Notes: generated from the letters alone by a model not told the origin. 64,000 bases of DNA from Clostridia bacterium (GCA_026417615.1 JAOACY010000123.1:1-64000); one strand, 5' to 3'. Positions 51,547-62,734 are shown, counted from the first letter of the stretch. Made by a program: numbers and translations.

Positions 51547-53637
51547 TCACTTTATTTCTGTCAATGCCTGTAAAACAGCCTGGCAAAGTGCTTCGGCAGC
51601 ATTTTGCCTGAATTCCTCCTTCAATAGGTTTTCACGGTCCCGGCTGTTGGTCATGAAGCCTATCTCAGCCAGCGCGGACGGCATTGCTGTAGCTTTCAGC
51701 ACTACCAGCTTGGGCCTTTCAATTATTTTTCTGTCTGTAGTCCCAAGTCTGGCAAGCAGGCTGTCTTGTATCAGCTGTGCAAATCTCTTGCCGTTTAAGC
51801 CGGAGCTTTCTTTTGAAGGAGGGAAGTACAATGTCATAGTCCCTCCGTAATTGGGATCGGCAATGGCATTGTTGTGTATGCTTAAAAACAGCGATGCGTT
51901 AAGATTGTTTGCGATGTATGCCCTTTCATACAGCCCGACAAAGCTGTCGTCTTCCCGGGTCATATAGGTTTTTATATTTTTCTCCTTCAGCAGCTGGTTC
52001 AACCTTTTTGCGATGTCAAGGTTCAGTTCCTTCTCAGTAATTCCTCCGTACATGGCGCCGGGATCCCTGCCTCCATGCCCCGGGTCTATAACAACCAGTC
52101 TGTCGCTTTTAGCTGCAGGCTTTAATATAGTTATGGCAGTGTCGTCAACATCATACCTCGTTATGACCTCAAAGAAAAATTTGTCCTTGGCATTGAAAAC
52201 TATGCTTGTTTCCTTGCTTTCCGGATCCTCCAGTATTTCTATGGATTCGAGATAAGAATCGTTTATTTGCATTACTCCTGTTCCAATATCCGCTATTTCC
52301 GCAGGGAAGGTAATGGTGTATTGCTTCCCGCTTGAGCTGAACTTTTCCTTATAGAGCTTCTTAAGCTCCTCTCCCCCCTCCGTCAGCTCAACGCCGCCTA
52401 ATGTCAGGTATACTCTGTCCCCGTTGTTTCCGTAAAAAACATTTCTGTAAGTAGGCGTTTCAACATAAATCTCCAGCTTTCCTTTCTTCTCGACCACCTT
52501 ATACTGAGGCTGGCCATTTACGTCAAGCACAATTCTTAATGAGTCGCTGCCCTTCTGCGCATATCTTACAGACTTTACCAGCGAGCCGCTGTAATCCAGC
52601 TTGTACTCCTTTTTGTCAGTCAAAGCATTGCCGGGAATATCCAGCACAATCCTGTCCGGCCCCGACAGCCTGAAAACATTATAGCCCTTGTAATTATCGA
52701 GGTTGATGCTTATCCTGTCGCCGCTTCCTTCAGACGTACACTCAATATTCACTTTACCGTTAACAATGGCAATGTTTTCAGCCGAATCCGCATCTTTTTC
52801 ATCTGGTGTTGCCGAGCCCGGGCTGTTGTCTCCTCTGTCTTGGGCAGGTTCTTTTATGCTGTCAAAGGCCAAAATCAGCTGGCCCGGTTTTTCCTCCACA
52901 TTGTAATTCATAGCCGAAGTCATATCCAGAACAACTCTTGCGGTTGTCTCATCAAATTGAGCATACCTTATTGATTCAAGCTGCTTTCCGTTAACCTCTA
53001 TCCTTTTTTTGGCCGAAACGATCGTGTTTGGTATATCAACAACTATCCTGTCAGGGCTGGCAAGCTTGAAAATATTATAATTTTCGTAATTATCCGCTGA
53101 AATCACAACCTGATCGTTTCCGCCTGTTTTTAAAGCCGAAACTCCTTTTAAAATATTTTTAACATTTTCCTTTTTATTGTCTATCGTAACCATATCCTTG
53201 TCAGGATACCATCCCACAACCATGTTGAGCTGTTCGCCTACAAAGCGCACAGGAATCATCGTTCGGTTATTGATAATTTTTGCCGGTGTATCCAGCTTTA
53301 CTGTTTTGTTATTAACCTTTGCATTGGTATCGTTTATCTTAAGCTCAACCTTGGTATTGTTCAGCGATATCTGCACCTTTGAATTTTTAGCATCCCAGTT
53401 CACACTGGCACCCAGCTTTTCAAATACTGCCCTGGCAGGCACAAGCGTGCGGCTGTTCAGTATAATAGGAGGTATATCTGTGGATATAGTCTGATTGTTC
53501 ACCTTAAGCGTGATTAATTTACCTGCGTACTTATGTACCTTGCCGTCGTAATTAAGAAGAAGAGTCTGAGCAAAAGCTTGCTCGGAAAACGACAAAAACA
53601 AAGCTATTGAAAGTATTATTGATATTATTTTTTTCAT
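51547..53637 (-). CDS. N-acetylmuramoyl-L-alanine amidase with copper-amine-oxidase-N-like and AMIN domains
   Basis: 696 aa; signal peptide; NSRTLVPARAVFEKLGASVNWD; two AMIN repeats (DRIVVDIPNT.. / DRIVLDIPGN..); VVIDPGHGGRDPGAMYGGITEKELNLDIAKRL, SLFLSIHNNA. Confidence 0.93.
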   Translation of the reverse strand: MKKIISIILSIALFLSFSEQAFAQTLLLNYDGKVHKYAGKLITLKVNNQTISTDIPPIILNSRTLVPARAVFEKLGASVNWDAKNSKVQISLNNTKVELKINDTNAKVNNKTVKLDTPAKIINNRTMIPVRFVGEQLNMVVGWYPDKDMVTIDNKKENVKNILKGVSALKTGGNDQVVISADNYENYNIFKLASPDRIVVDIPNTIVSAKKRIEVNGKQLESIRYAQFDETTARVVLDMTSAMNYNVEEKPGQLILAFDSIKEPAQDRGDNSPGSATPDEKDADSAENIAIVNGKVNIECTSEGSGDRISINLDNYKGYNVFRLSGPDRIVLDIPGNALTDKKEYKLDYSGSLVKSVRYAQKGSDSLRIVLDVNGQPQYKVVEKKGKLEIYVETPTYRNVFYGNNGDRVYLTLGGVELTEGGEELKKLYKEKFSSSGKQYTITFPAEIADIGTGVMQINDSYLESIEILEDPESKETSIVFNAKDKFFFEVITRYDVDDTAITILKPAAKSDRLVVIDPGHGGRDPGAMYGGITEKELNLDIAKRLNQLLKEKNIKTYMTREDDSFVGLYERAYIANNLNASLFLSIHNNAIADPNYGGTMTLYFPPSKESSGLNGKRFAQLIQDSLLARLGTTDRKIIERPKLVVLKATAMPSALAEIGFMTNSRDRENLLKEEFRQNAAEALCQAVLQALTEIK

Positions 53638-53797
53638 AACGGCTACCCCTTTAAAGCTTGTCCTTTGTATAAATATCTGATCATGCTTTTTTCTGCAAAA
53701 AAAATAATTCCAATATATATTTCGACAGAGTAGCTATTATTTCCTGTATTTTTTGTTGAATTTACCGTTTTGTAATTGAATTGTAATCTCTGAGAAA

Positions 53798-54022
53798 TTA
53801 TTTTCTGAACCTGAGAACATTCAATAAAATTGTAAGTATTATACTAATGACAATGCTTGAAACCACAGGAAAGTAAAATACAAAATTATTTTTTCTGTAA
53901 AAAACATCGCCCGGCAACCTTCCAATACCTATTTTGCCTCCAAACATCAAGAAAGCACCTGCCGCAGCAAGCAAAAGCCCCAAAACAACCAAAGTCCTGC
54001 CGAAAGACTGGAAGAAGTCCAT
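53798..54022 (-). CDS. DUF2905-family small membrane protein
   Basis: 74 aa; GKIGIGRLPGDVFYRKNNFVFYFPVVSSIVISIILT. Confidence 0.85.
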   Translation of the reverse strand: MDFFQSFGRTLVVLGLLLAAAGAFLMFGGKIGIGRLPGDVFYRKNNFVFYFPVVSSIVISIILTILLNVLRFRK

Positions 54023-54025
54023 TTT

Positions 54026-54598
54026 TCAATCCTCCTTAAGTTTGCTTAATTGCTTTATTATTTTTTCCTTATACTCCGATTGCTCCAACGAAACAATGCA
54101 TCCGCAGTATTTTTGCCGGTACAGCCCCAGATCTTTTGCCTGCTGCTGCCCTTCCCTGAAACCGGGCCTGAAATCCCTGCAGTAGAATTCAACACCGTGT
54201 TTTTGCGAAAACTTCTCTCCCAGCTCCTTGATTAAATCATGGTTTTGGTAGGGGCTTACCAGCAGTGTTGTTGAAAAGGCGTCAAAACCGTTTTCCTTTG
54301 CATATGAGGCAGCTCTGTCAAGCCTTAAGCCGTAGCACATCCCGCAGCGCTGCTCCTGCCCATGCTCAAAGCTTTCCCAGGTACTCTGCCTGAAATCATC
54401 GATATAATCCATATCAAGTCCCTTTATTTCTGCCAATCTTTTGACATTTTCCCTCCTTCTTTCAAATTCCTCTCTAGGGTGAATGTTAGGATTGAAATAC
54501 AAGCCTTTTATATCAATTTTATCCTCCTGCAGCACACTTACCGGATACACCGCGCAAGGGCCGCAGCAAACATGCAATAAAAGCTTCATGGCCGTCAC
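54026..54598 (-). CDS. queH: Epoxyqueuosine reductase QueH
   Basis: LLLHVCCGPCAVYPV; NPNIHPREEFERR; CGMCYGLRLDRAA; YCGCIVSL. Confidence 0.92.
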   Translation of the reverse strand: MTAMKLLLHVCCGPCAVYPVSVLQEDKIDIKGLYFNPNIHPREEFERRRENVKRLAEIKGLDMDYIDDFRQSTWESFEHGQEQRCGMCYGLRLDRAASYAKENGFDAFSTTLLVSPYQNHDLIKELGEKFSQKHGVEFYCRDFRPGFREGQQQAKDLGLYRQKYCGCIVSLEQSEYKEKIIKQLSKLKED

Positions 54599-54616
54599 CT
54601 CGTTTTAAATACTATT

Positions 54617-55501
54617 TTATGAAAACCGGCTTCGGTAGCTGCATTTCCGGCACAAGCCCTCAACCGCCACTCTCCTTGAGAAGCCTTCATAAATATGCTT
54701 TGCCCGTTCACCCTCGATTATGCTTGCCAAATCCTTCTCCAGAATATTTCCAAGGGCAATTGCTCCCTCCCCGTCCAGACAGCAGGGCACTACCGTACCG
54801 TCCACCAGTATGGCTATCTGATCCCTGAGGCCATAGCAAAAGCCGCTTGAGCCAAGCTCCTCTGCGCCTATATCCGGCCATTCAAAGGGTTCTGCTATGT
54901 GAAGGAACACCTTTTCATCCATCTTGATGCCTCTTATATGGGAAGGCTCTTCAACGATAGGCGCTTCAAGCCCAAACTCTTTTGCAATCTCATCAAGGAT
55001 ATGCCTGTTTTGTCCCTTTGCTTTTGAATTCCACAGACGGAGGGCTATGTTCAATTCACGCTGTTTTTTAGCATCGGAAATAAATAAAAAAATGTCCCTC
55101 AAATATCCATCCAATGTTTTTGAGAATTCTTTTGACTCAAAGCTGTGGAGGGAGAAATTGACCTGTCTTAATGCAGGGCTTGATATTAGAACTTTTCCCA
55201 TCTTGCCGATAAGAGTTCCATTGGTTGTAATGTTGACCCTCAAGCCATGCCTTGCTGCAAGCTCCAGAAATCCTCCCAGCTCCGGATGCAGCAGGGGCTC
55301 CCCCTTTACATGAAAATACAGGTACTCAGAGCAGCCCCTTATTTTTGCAAGTATTTCCTCAAACACCTCCGCAGGCATCATTCCCGGTGAACGCTTTGAT
55401 TTTGGGCAAAAGGCGCAGGATAGATTGCATATGTTTGTGATTTCAATGTAAATTTTCTTGAACTTTCTCATAGTCAATCCATCTCTTGTCTCACGGCTCA
55501 T
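54617..55501 (-). CDS. Radical SAM/SPASM-type protein of unknown function
   Basis: [17 protein letters not shown] (CxxxCxxC); C-terminal Cys residues FCYG, VPCCLDG, LCRKC. Confidence 0.85.
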   Translation of the reverse strand: MSRETRDGLTMRKFKKIYIEITNICNLSCAFCPKSKRSPGMMPAEVFEEILAKIRGCSEYLYFHVKGEPLLHPELGGFLELAARHGLRVNITTNGTLIGKMGKVLISSPALRQVNFSLHSFESKEFSKTLDGYLRDIFLFISDAKKQRELNIALRLWNSKAKGQNRHILDEIAKEFGLEAPIVEEPSHIRGIKMDEKVFLHIAEPFEWPDIGAEELGSSGFCYGLRDQIAILVDGTVVPCCLDGEGAIALGNILEKDLASIIEGERAKHIYEGFSRRVAVEGLCRKCSYRSRFS

Positions 55502-56486
55502 ACCTCAGCCCGAAGTGCTCATAGGCAAGCTTTGTGGCCATTCTTCCCCTGGGAGTTTTGTTTATGAAGCCCAGCTGCAGCAGATAGGGCTCGTACACAT
55601 CCTCTATTGTTTCCGTTTCCTCTCCGATTGATGCGGCAAGGGTTTCCAGTCCGACAGGCCCTCCGGCGAATTTATCTATAATAGTCATCAGCATGTTTCT
55701 GTCAACACCGTCCAGGCCAATTGCATCTATCTCAAGAGCATCAAGTGCCATATTGGCTACCTCCAGGCTTATAAAGCCCCGGGCCTTGACCTGGGCGAAG
55801 TCCCTTACCCTTTTCAAAAGCCTGTTTGCTATACGCGGAGTACCTCTCGCACGCCTTGCCAGCTCGGCCGCGCCCTCTTCTTCAATCCCTATATTCAGGA
55901 TGCCCGCCGAACGCTTGACTATTTGCTTAAGCTCATCAGGAGCGTACATTTCCAGCCTGTTTATAACCCCGAACCTGTCCCTTAAGGGTGAAGTAAGGAG
56001 CCCCGCCCTTGTGGTGGCCCCTATCAGGGTGAATTTTGGCAGGTCAAGCCTTATAGATCTAGCGCTGGGCCCTTTTCCTATTATAATATCCAGTGCGTAG
56101 TCTTCCATTGCAGGGTACAGAACCTCCTCAACGCTCCTGTTCATCCTGTGTATCTCGTCTATAAACAGCACATCGTAAGGCCCCAGGTTTGTAAGAATCG
56201 CAGCAAGATCGCCCGGTTTTTCAATTGCAGGCCCTGAGGTTATTCTTATATTGACACCGAGCTCTGAAGCGATAATGCTTGCAAGAGTAGTCTTGCCAAG
56301 TCCTGGCGGCCCGTAGAGGAGAACATGGTCAAGGGCTTCCTTCCTCTGCTTTGCTGCTTCTATAAAAACCGTCAGGTTTTCCTTAACCTTGTTCTGTCCG
56401 ATGTATTCACTAAGCCTTCTGGGCCTTAAGCTTGATTCGTCATAGTCCTCCTGCTTGAGCTCACACCCTGTCAATCTTTCTTCCAT
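55491..56486 (-). CDS. ruvB: Holliday junction helicase RuvB
   Basis: [47 protein letters not shown]. Confidence 0.97.
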   Translation of the reverse strand: MEERLTGCELKQEDYDESSLRPRRLSEYIGQNKVKENLTVFIEAAKQRKEALDHVLLYGPPGLGKTTLASIIASELGVNIRITSGPAIEKPGDLAAILTNLGPYDVLFIDEIHRMNRSVEEVLYPAMEDYALDIIIGKGPSARSIRLDLPKFTLIGATTRAGLLTSPLRDRFGVINRLEMYAPDELKQIVKRSAGILNIGIEEEGAAELARRARGTPRIANRLLKRVRDFAQVKARGFISLEVANMALDALEIDAIGLDGVDRNMLMTIIDKFAGGPVGLETLAASIGEETETIEDVYEPYLLQLGFINKTPRGRMATKLAYEHFGLRYEP

Positions 56487-56510
56487 TGCCTTTTATCCTC
56501 CGATTTGTAC

Positions 56511-57116
56511 TTATCTCGCCAGACCTTTTAAAGCGCTTTTTATCACAGACTCCAGGTCCATATCCTCCGAATATACAGCCGAAACTGCCCTGCTTGCTTC
56601 TAATGCAGTATATCCCAGCACCATCAAAGCGCTTATCGCTTCCGAAGCCCTTGAGCCGGCCCTGTCCACCGCAGCCTTCTCTTCTTTGAAGCTGTCTGTT
56701 GCAGCAAGCTGTTCCTTTTTAATCTTGTCCTTCAGCTCAAGTATTATTCTCTGCGCCATCTTGGTCCCTATACCCTGAGCCTTGGTAAGGGTCTTTGCAT
56801 CATCCGTTATCACAGCAAGTCCGAATTTGGAAGGCGAAACTGCCGAAAGGAGGGAAACAGCAGCTTTAGGGCCAACTCCCGACACGCTGATAAGCAGCTC
56901 GAACATTCCCAGCTCCTCTTGAGTCATAAAGCCATAGAGATTCATTATGTCCTCTCTTACATAGAGATGAGTGAATAATTTCACCTCGCTGCCAATCTGG
57001 CCGATGGACTCAATTGTTGAAAGCGCGGTATTTATTTTGTAGCCAACGCCGTTTGCTTCCACTACCACAAAATCGTTATACTTGTACTCAAGCTTACCTT
57101 TTATATATGCAAACAT
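56511..57116 (-). CDS. ruvA: Holliday junction protein RuvA
   Basis: MFAYIKGKLEYKYNDFVVVEANGVGYKI; GVGPKAAVSLLS; start moved from 57200 to 57116 to match the family N-terminus. Confidence 0.95.
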   Translation of the reverse strand: MFAYIKGKLEYKYNDFVVVEANGVGYKINTALSTIESIGQIGSEVKLFTHLYVREDIMNLYGFMTQEELGMFELLISVSGVGPKAAVSLLSAVSPSKFGLAVITDDAKTLTKAQGIGTKMAQRIILELKDKIKKEQLAATDSFKEEKAAVDRAGSRASEAISALMVLGYTALEASRAVSAVYSEDMDLESVIKSALKGLAR

Positions 57117-57129
57117 AGTATTTCCTCCT

Positions 57130-57615
57130 CTAAACAATTCTCCCCAGCTTGTGGGAGTGTCCGTGGCAAATAGCCACCGCCAAAGCATCCGCTGCATCAT
57201 CAGGCTTTGGCGTTGCCTGAAGATTCAGTATAACCTTTACCATATGCTGTATTTGTGCTTTTTCCGCTCTTCCGTAGCCTACCACTGACTGCTTCACCTG
57301 AAGAGGCGTATATTCAAAAACTTCCTTTCCGGATTTTGCCGCGGTAAGCAGTGCTACACCTCTTCCATGACCTACATTAAGGGCTGTCCTGGTATTTTTA
57401 TTGAAAAAAAGCTCCTCTATGGATATAGCATCGGGATTGTGCCTTTTAATCAATTCCTCAAGACCCTCTCCCACAGTTAGCAGTCTCCTGGCCAGCGGAA
57501 GTGAAGCCTCTGTAGTGATAACCCCGTAATCCAGAACCGAAAATTTGTTCCCCTCATATTTTACTACACCATAGCCTGTAATTGCAAATCCCGGGTCAAT
57601 ACCCATTATTATCAT
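57130..57615 (-). CDS. ruvC: Crossover junction endodeoxyribonuclease RuvC
   Basis: [51 protein letters not shown]. Confidence 0.97.
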   Translation of the reverse strand: MIIMGIDPGFAITGYGVVKYEGNKFSVLDYGVITTEASLPLARRLLTVGEGLEELIKRHNPDAISIEELFFNKNTRTALNVGHGRGVALLTAAKSGKEVFEYTPLQVKQSVVGYGRAEKAQIQHMVKVILNLQATPKPDDAADALAVAICHGHSHKLGRIV

Positions 57616-57714
57616 TTGTACCCTCCAAAAAATAACTGCACCGGCCTTGAATATTTACCTGCCTTAATATATTCTCTTTATGGAACCCAAAGTTCAAGGA
57701 ATAAGTATTTCAGG

Positions 57715-57761
57715 TTGCATATTTATGCATTTTAATGTATAATAACCAATAATTATTATAC
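57715..57761 (+). promoter_or_regulatory. Candidate argGH promoter with two overlapping palindromes (possible ArgR operators)
   Basis: TTGCAT (57715) -N17- TATAAT (57738-57743); palindrome TGCATATTTATGCA (57716-57729); inverted repeat GTATAATAA-N7-TTATTATAC (57737-57761). Confidence 0.5.
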
Positions 57762-57809
57762 TGCATGAAACCCATAACCATTTTATCATATTAAAGGAGG
57801 AAATTACAT

Positions 57810-59027
57810 ATGAGCCAAAAGGAAAAAGTAGTACTAGCATATTCAGGTGGGCTGGACACCTCCATAATCATACCCTGGCTTAAGGAGAACTATGACTTTG
57901 AGGTAATAGCAATGGCAGCGGACGTCGGTCAGGGAGAAGAGCTTGCCCCTCTTAAAGAAAAAGCAATTAAAACAGGTGCCAGTAAAATATACATAGAAGA
58001 CATGAAGGAAGAATTCATCACGGATTTCATATATCCAACCTTAAAGGCAGGAGCTGTCTATGAAGGAAAGTATCTTCTCGGCACCTCCTTCGCACGTCCC
58101 ATAATAGCAAAAAGAATGATTGAAATAGCCGAAAAGGAAGGCGCCACAGCAGTTGCCCACGGCGCTACCGGCAAGGGCAACGACCAGGTTAGGTTCGAGC
58201 TTACGGTAAAAGCCCTGGCACCCCATCTTAAGATAATTGCTCCATGGAGAATATGGGATATCAAATCAAGGGAAGATGCCATTGATTATGCTCAGGCCAG
58301 AAATATACCCATTCCTGTGTCAAAGAAGGATAACTACAGCATGGACAGGAACCTGTGGCACTTGAGCCATGAGGGTCAGGATCTTGAAAGCCCTTGGAAC
58401 GAGCCTTGTTATGACAAGCTGCTGAAGCTTATGGTTCCCCCGGAAAAAGCTCCTGACAAGGCAACATATGTTGAGCTTTATTTTGAAAAGGGAATACCCA
58501 AAAAGGTTGATGGGGTCGAATACAACCCTGTGCAGCTGATTGAGGTTCTTAACAAGCTGGGCGGCGAAAACGGCGTAGGTATTGTGGATATGGTTGAAAA
58601 CAGGCTGGTGGGCATGAAATCCAGGGGTGTGTACGAGACTCCGGGAGGAACAATCCTCTATGCCGCCCACAGGGAGCTTGAGCTCTTGTGCCTTGACAGG
58701 GACACTCTCCACTACAAGGATATAGTTGCCCAGAGATTTGCCGAGCTGGTTTACTTCGGGCAGTGGTACACTCCATTGAGAGAAGCGCTGTCAGCTTTCG
58801 TAGACAGTACTCAGGAAACAGTCACGGGAACAGTTAGGATGAAGCTGTATAAAGGAAACTGCATGCCCGCAGGAGCGAAGTCGGAGTACTCCCTCTACAG
58901 CGAAGAGCTGTCCACCTTCGGGCGTGATGCCGTGTACAACCAGAAGGACGCGGAAGGCTTCATAAATCTGTTCGGTCTTCCTATAAAGGTGCGTTCCCTC
59001 ATGATGAAAAACAAGAAGCAGGGGTAA
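57810..59027 (+). CDS. argG: Argininosuccinate synthase
   Basis: [46 protein letters not shown]. Confidence 0.97.
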   Translation: MSQKEKVVLAYSGGLDTSIIIPWLKENYDFEVIAMAADVGQGEELAPLKEKAIKTGASKIYIEDMKEEFITDFIYPTLKAGAVYEGKYLLGTSFARPIIAKRMIEIAEKEGATAVAHGATGKGNDQVRFELTVKALAPHLKIIAPWRIWDIKSREDAIDYAQARNIPIPVSKKDNYSMDRNLWHLSHEGQDLESPWNEPCYDKLLKLMVPPEKAPDKATYVELYFEKGIPKKVDGVEYNPVQLIEVLNKLGGENGVGIVDMVENRLVGMKSRGVYETPGGTILYAAHRELELLCLDRDTLHYKDIVAQRFAELVYFGQWYTPLREALSAFVDSTQETVTGTVRMKLYKGNCMPAGAKSEYSLYSEELSTFGRDAVYNQKDAEGFINLFGLPIKVRSLMMKNKKQG

Positions 59028-59032
59028 AGCAA

Positions 59033-60415
59033 ATGAAACTTTGGGGTGGAAGATTCCAAAAGAACACAGACAAGCTGGTTGATGACTTCAATTCTTCAAT
59101 CAGCTTTGACAGCCGCATGTACAGGCAGGACATATTAGGGAGCGCAGCGCATGCCAAAATGCTTGGCAAATGCGGCATAATACCGGCTGAGGATTCCGAG
59201 CTTATTCAAAAGACTCTGCTTGAAATATTGGAAGACATTGAAAAAGGCCAGGTGGAGTTTGAGACGGATGCGGAAGACATCCATATGAATATAGAAAAAA
59301 TCCTCATTTCCAGAATCGGGGATGCAGGCAAAAAGCTGCATACGGGAAGAAGCAGGAATGACCAGGTGGCTCTCGACATCAGGATGTACCTGAAGGAAGA
59401 AATCCTTGCCATTCGTCAAATGCTTATTTCTCTCGAAGAAACACTCCTTGATCTGGCAGAGAATAATCTTGACACAATATTGCCTGGATACACTCATCTT
59501 CAGAGGGCTCAGCCCATATCCTTCGCCCACCATATGATGGCTTACTTCCAGATGGTAAGAAGGGATATTGAAAGGCTTAACGACTGCTACAAAAGGACAA
59601 ACATCATGCCGCTTGGTTCAGGCGCCCTTGCGGGAACCACTTATCCGCTGGACAGGCAAATGGTTGCATTGGAGCTGGGCTTTGATGCCATCACCGAAAA
59701 CAGCCTTGACGCAGTAAGCGACAGGGATTTTGCAATAGAGCTGTCCTCCTGCCTCTCAATAGTCATGATGCATTTGAGCAGGTTCAGTGAAGAACTCATC
59801 CTCTGGTCTTCGCATGAATTCGGGTTTGTCGAAATGGATGATGCTTACAGTACAGGGAGCAGCATCATGCCGCAAAAGAAGAACCCCGATGTGGCTGAGC
59901 TTGTGCGTGGCAAAACCGGGCGGGTTTACGGGAGCCTTATGACCCTGCTCACAATAATGAAATCCTTGCCGCTTGCGTACAACAAAGACATGCAGGAGGA
60001 CAAGGAAGCCATATTTGATGCCGTTGACACCGTAAAGATGTGCCTTCCGGTGTTCACGAGAATGCTTGCCGCAATGAAGCTCCGCAAGCAGAATATGTAC
60101 AGGGCGGCTCAAGGCGGCTTTACCAATGCCACGGATATAGCTGATTATCTGGTTAAAAAGGGCATGCCCTTCAGAAGCGCCCACGAAGTAATCGGCAAAA
60201 TGGTAATGTACTGCATTCAAAACAACAAAGCTATAGATGAGCTCTCCATGGATGAGTTCAAAGGCTTCTCGGAGATAATAGAAGAAGATGTCTACAGGGA
60301 GATAAGCCTTGAAAAATGCGTTTCAGGCAGGAAAATTCCCGGAGGGCCTGCCGCCGAAAGCGTGCTCCGGTCCATACAGACGGGAAGACAGTTCTTAAAT
60401 GGGCTTAATAGATAG
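59033..60415 (+). CDS. argH: Argininosuccinate lyase
   Basis: [43 protein letters not shown]. Confidence 0.97.
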   Translation: MKLWGGRFQKNTDKLVDDFNSSISFDSRMYRQDILGSAAHAKMLGKCGIIPAEDSELIQKTLLEILEDIEKGQVEFETDAEDIHMNIEKILISRIGDAGKKLHTGRSRNDQVALDIRMYLKEEILAIRQMLISLEETLLDLAENNLDTILPGYTHLQRAQPISFAHHMMAYFQMVRRDIERLNDCYKRTNIMPLGSGALAGTTYPLDRQMVALELGFDAITENSLDAVSDRDFAIELSSCLSIVMMHLSRFSEELILWSSHEFGFVEMDDAYSTGSSIMPQKKNPDVAELVRGKTGRVYGSLMTLLTIMKSLPLAYNKDMQEDKEAIFDAVDTVKMCLPVFTRMLAAMKLRKQNMYRAAQGGFTNATDIADYLVKKGMPFRSAHEVIGKMVMYCIQNNKAIDELSMDEFKGFSEIIEEDVYREISLEKCVSGRKIPGGPAAESVLRSIQTGRQFLNGLNR

Positions 60416-60418
60416 TTT

Positions 60419-60447
60419 TAAAGGCAGTTCGCTATGAACTGCCTTTT
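60419..60447 (+). terminator. Terminator after argH
   Basis: AAAGGCAGTTC-GCTAT-GAACTGCCTTTTGATTTGATTTTT. Confidence 0.8.
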
Positions 60448-60457
60448 GATTTGATTT

Positions 60458-60646
60458 TTATTCTATAACTCCCATAATCCCAGGCCTTACATATACCTGT
60501 ACGTTTAACCGTTTCGACCTGATGTCGATATTGATTGCAGATATCTCAATCCCCTTGTTTTCCAAAGTTTTCTTCAAATCATTCCTTATACAGTCTGCCA
60601 GCTCTTTATATGTGTCATTCTGTAAATGCCGTTTTAAAAAGAACAT
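60458..60646 (-). CDS. Conserved-looking small hypothetical protein (62 aa)
   Basis: MFFLKRHLQNDTYKELADCIRNDLKKTLENKGIEISAINIDIRSKRLNVQVYVRPGIMGVIE; RBS GGGGGGTATATAATG; start moved from 60703. Confidence 0.6.
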   Translation of the reverse strand: MFFLKRHLQNDTYKELADCIRNDLKKTLENKGIEISAINIDIRSKRLNVQVYVRPGIMGVIE

Positions 60647-60798
60647 TATATACCCCCCAGAGCTTCTTTTAAAACATGGTACACTATTTCCATTATTTTG
60701 CATATTATTTCCAGCTCCAGAGCGGAAAATCTCCCCTTTTGCTCACACAAAAAACAACCCCCTGCCAGTATTTTACCGGAAGGGGGTCTTTTAGCTTC

Positions 60799-61116
60799 TC
60801 AACCAAGCTTTACTTTTTTGTCAAGAGCTTTTCCCAAGCTATACCAGGAGTCCCTGAGCTTGAATCTCATTTCCTCGTCAAGCGTCCTTTCGATGACGTC
60901 ATTTAAGTTCCTTCTAGCTTGTATAAACTCAACCATGTTGAACTCAGGCTTTTCAAGCAGGGCTTCAATCTCGGAAATCCACTCCATTATGTGGTCTGCG
61001 CTTTCATAGTCATTTGGCACCTTCTTTTTCAGGTGAGCAACAACAAGCTTGACCGCTCTGCGTTTTACGTCAATATCCGTCTGTGTCTTTTTTTGAATAC
61101 CCTTAGCCATTTGCAT
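60799..61116 (-). CDS. Hypothetical protein (~105 aa, predicted helical)
   Basis: Full-length ORF, charged and helical (DVKRRAVKLVVAHLKKKVPNDYESADHIMEWISEIEALLEK); no family recognised. Confidence 0.65.
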   Translation of the reverse strand: MQMAKGIQKKTQTDIDVKRRAVKLVVAHLKKKVPNDYESADHIMEWISEIEALLEKPEFNMVEFIQARRNLNDVIERTLDEEMRFKLRDSWYSLGKALDKKVKLG

Positions 61117-61264
61117 TCACTCCCCAGTTAATAATTTTAAGATAACGTATCTAAGGATAAAGATGTGTGACCAATGGCCACACATCCCGATAAAATGTAT
61201 TAAACAAAAATCTTACCTGTATAGAATATTATAACATAAATTCATAAAAATATCTATCTTTTTG

Positions 61265-61301
61265 GTACAGAAAAATCCCCCTGCCAGCGGCCGGCAAGGG
61301 G
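61265..61301 (-). terminator. Terminator after the polysaccharide deacetylase gene
   Basis: Minus strand AATCCCCTTGCCGGCCGCTGGCAGGGGGATTTTTCTG. Confidence 0.7.
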
Positions 61302-61321
61302 ATTCACATGCCATTCCTTTA

Positions 61322-62446
61322 TTAGTAGGTCACAAGTCTTTTCCCCTTTAATTTCCCCTGATCCACAGTAGCTTCATTAGACTTCGGGACAGTGACAGTA
61401 TCCGGATTTCCGTCGCTTACGTACTGTTCGCTTCTGGAAAGCTTTTCAACCCACCAGGCCAGATCGCAATCCACAGGCTTTATACCGGAGGCTCTTACCC
61501 TTGCTGTCTTCAAGGGATTAAAGCTTTTGCTCACAGGTGATGCGGCGGGATTCGCCCCAACCAGCATTATGGCCATATTATCATATTTTATACCCTCAAA
61601 CTCTCCCTTGTGGACATATTCCTGCAACTCCTTGGATGCCTGTCCGAAGGGAAGGGCCAAGGATGTCATTGTATAGTCGGGAATGAGCTCAAGCATTGCT
61701 TTCTGGTTCTTCCCTACTTCACGCTGTATCTCTTGCGCGCTCTTTGCCTTTGGAAGGCTGATGTGGGAATAGGTGTGATTTCCTATCTCAAAACCCTTAT
61801 CAACAAGGTATTTAAGCCTTTCTGAAATTGTCCCCTTGCCCTCAAAGGTTTTTAAGCCCAGATTCACATAAAAAGTGCCTTTCAGGCCGAAATCGGGGTG
61901 AGCTTTATTAAATTCCTCCATGATGCCTACAGCCGACTGCTTGTTTGCAACAAGCCGCCCATTTTCTTCAACAAGATTGAACTGCCCGGCTGTTCCGTCA
62001 TCAAAGGTAAACATCATAGGTATGCACCCAGCGGGAACATTTATATTGTTGCTTAGATAATCGTTCACATTTATTAGCCTGTAGCCCTTTTCATAGAGCT
62101 TAGGCAAAAGCTTTCTGAAATCATCGAAGGTGGTTGTGTATTCCTTGTCACCTGATTTATACTCGTCAATAAAGTTGTGAAACATAACCACCATTATGCT
62201 GCCTGCCTCATTTGGCTTAACCTGGCTTACATCAATATGGGCAGCAGACCCCTGCTTTTTCACCTCATTTTCAGCCTGTGTTGCTTCAGGCTTTGATTCA
62301 GAAGCTTTTTGGCTTTGTGTCTGAGACGGCTCTGAAGCTTCCCCTTTTGTGCTTTTTTCAATAAAATTCAACGATTTATCACAAGCTGATATAAAAAGCA
62401 TTGCTGAAATCGCTACCGGCAATACGGCTTTAAAAAATCTCGTCAT
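61322..62446 (-). CDS. Polysaccharide deacetylase-family lipoprotein
   Basis: MTRFFKAVLPVAISAMLFISACDKS lipobox; MFTFDDGTAGQ; GFEIGNHTYSHISLPKA; start moved from 62515. Confidence 0.85.
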   Translation of the reverse strand: MTRFFKAVLPVAISAMLFISACDKSLNFIEKSTKGEASEPSQTQSQKASESKPEATQAENEVKKQGSAAHIDVSQVKPNEAGSIMVVMFHNFIDEYKSGDKEYTTTFDDFRKLLPKLYEKGYRLINVNDYLSNNINVPAGCIPMMFTFDDGTAGQFNLVEENGRLVANKQSAVGIMEEFNKAHPDFGLKGTFYVNLGLKTFEGKGTISERLKYLVDKGFEIGNHTYSHISLPKAKSAQEIQREVGKNQKAMLELIPDYTMTSLALPFGQASKELQEYVHKGEFEGIKYDNMAIMLVGANPAASPVSKSFNPLKTARVRASGIKPVDCDLAWWVEKLSRSEQYVSDGNPDTVTVPKSNEATVDQGKLKGKRLVTY

Positions 62447-62492
62447 GTGAATTCCAACTCCGCATAAATATTGCACCTCCTGGCACAACAGC

Positions 62493-62534
62493 TTAAAGAG
62501 GTACTCCCGGAGCATATGGGAGATACCTCTTTAA
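62493..62534. other. Inverted repeat upstream of the deacetylase gene
   Basis: TTAAAGAGGTACTCCC / GGGAG(A)TACCTCTTTAA; no U tract. Confidence 0.75.
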
Positions 62535-62734
62535 AAATCAGGAAGTGGTCACGCAAACTGCTTGGTGACAATTTTGACGTGCCATTTATCTAAAGAGGTG
62601 ATTGAAATAAACGCCTTACGGCTTTACAAATTTGCCGCCGCAATATAATTATATTATAAACCAATCGCATCATCAATTGAAATTTGTTCCTTGCCAAAAA
62701 CCATTCCCGCAAACTTCGGATGGCAAAAAATTAT

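Noticed and set aside
57117-57200. N-terminal extension of RuvA overlapping RuvC
   Set aside because: The extension lacks RuvA similarity; MFAYIKGK at 57116 is the family start.
62447-62515. N-terminal extension of the deacetylase ORF through the 62493 inverted repeat
   Set aside because: The lipoprotein signal starts at MTRFFKA (62446); the extension lies in the hairpin region.
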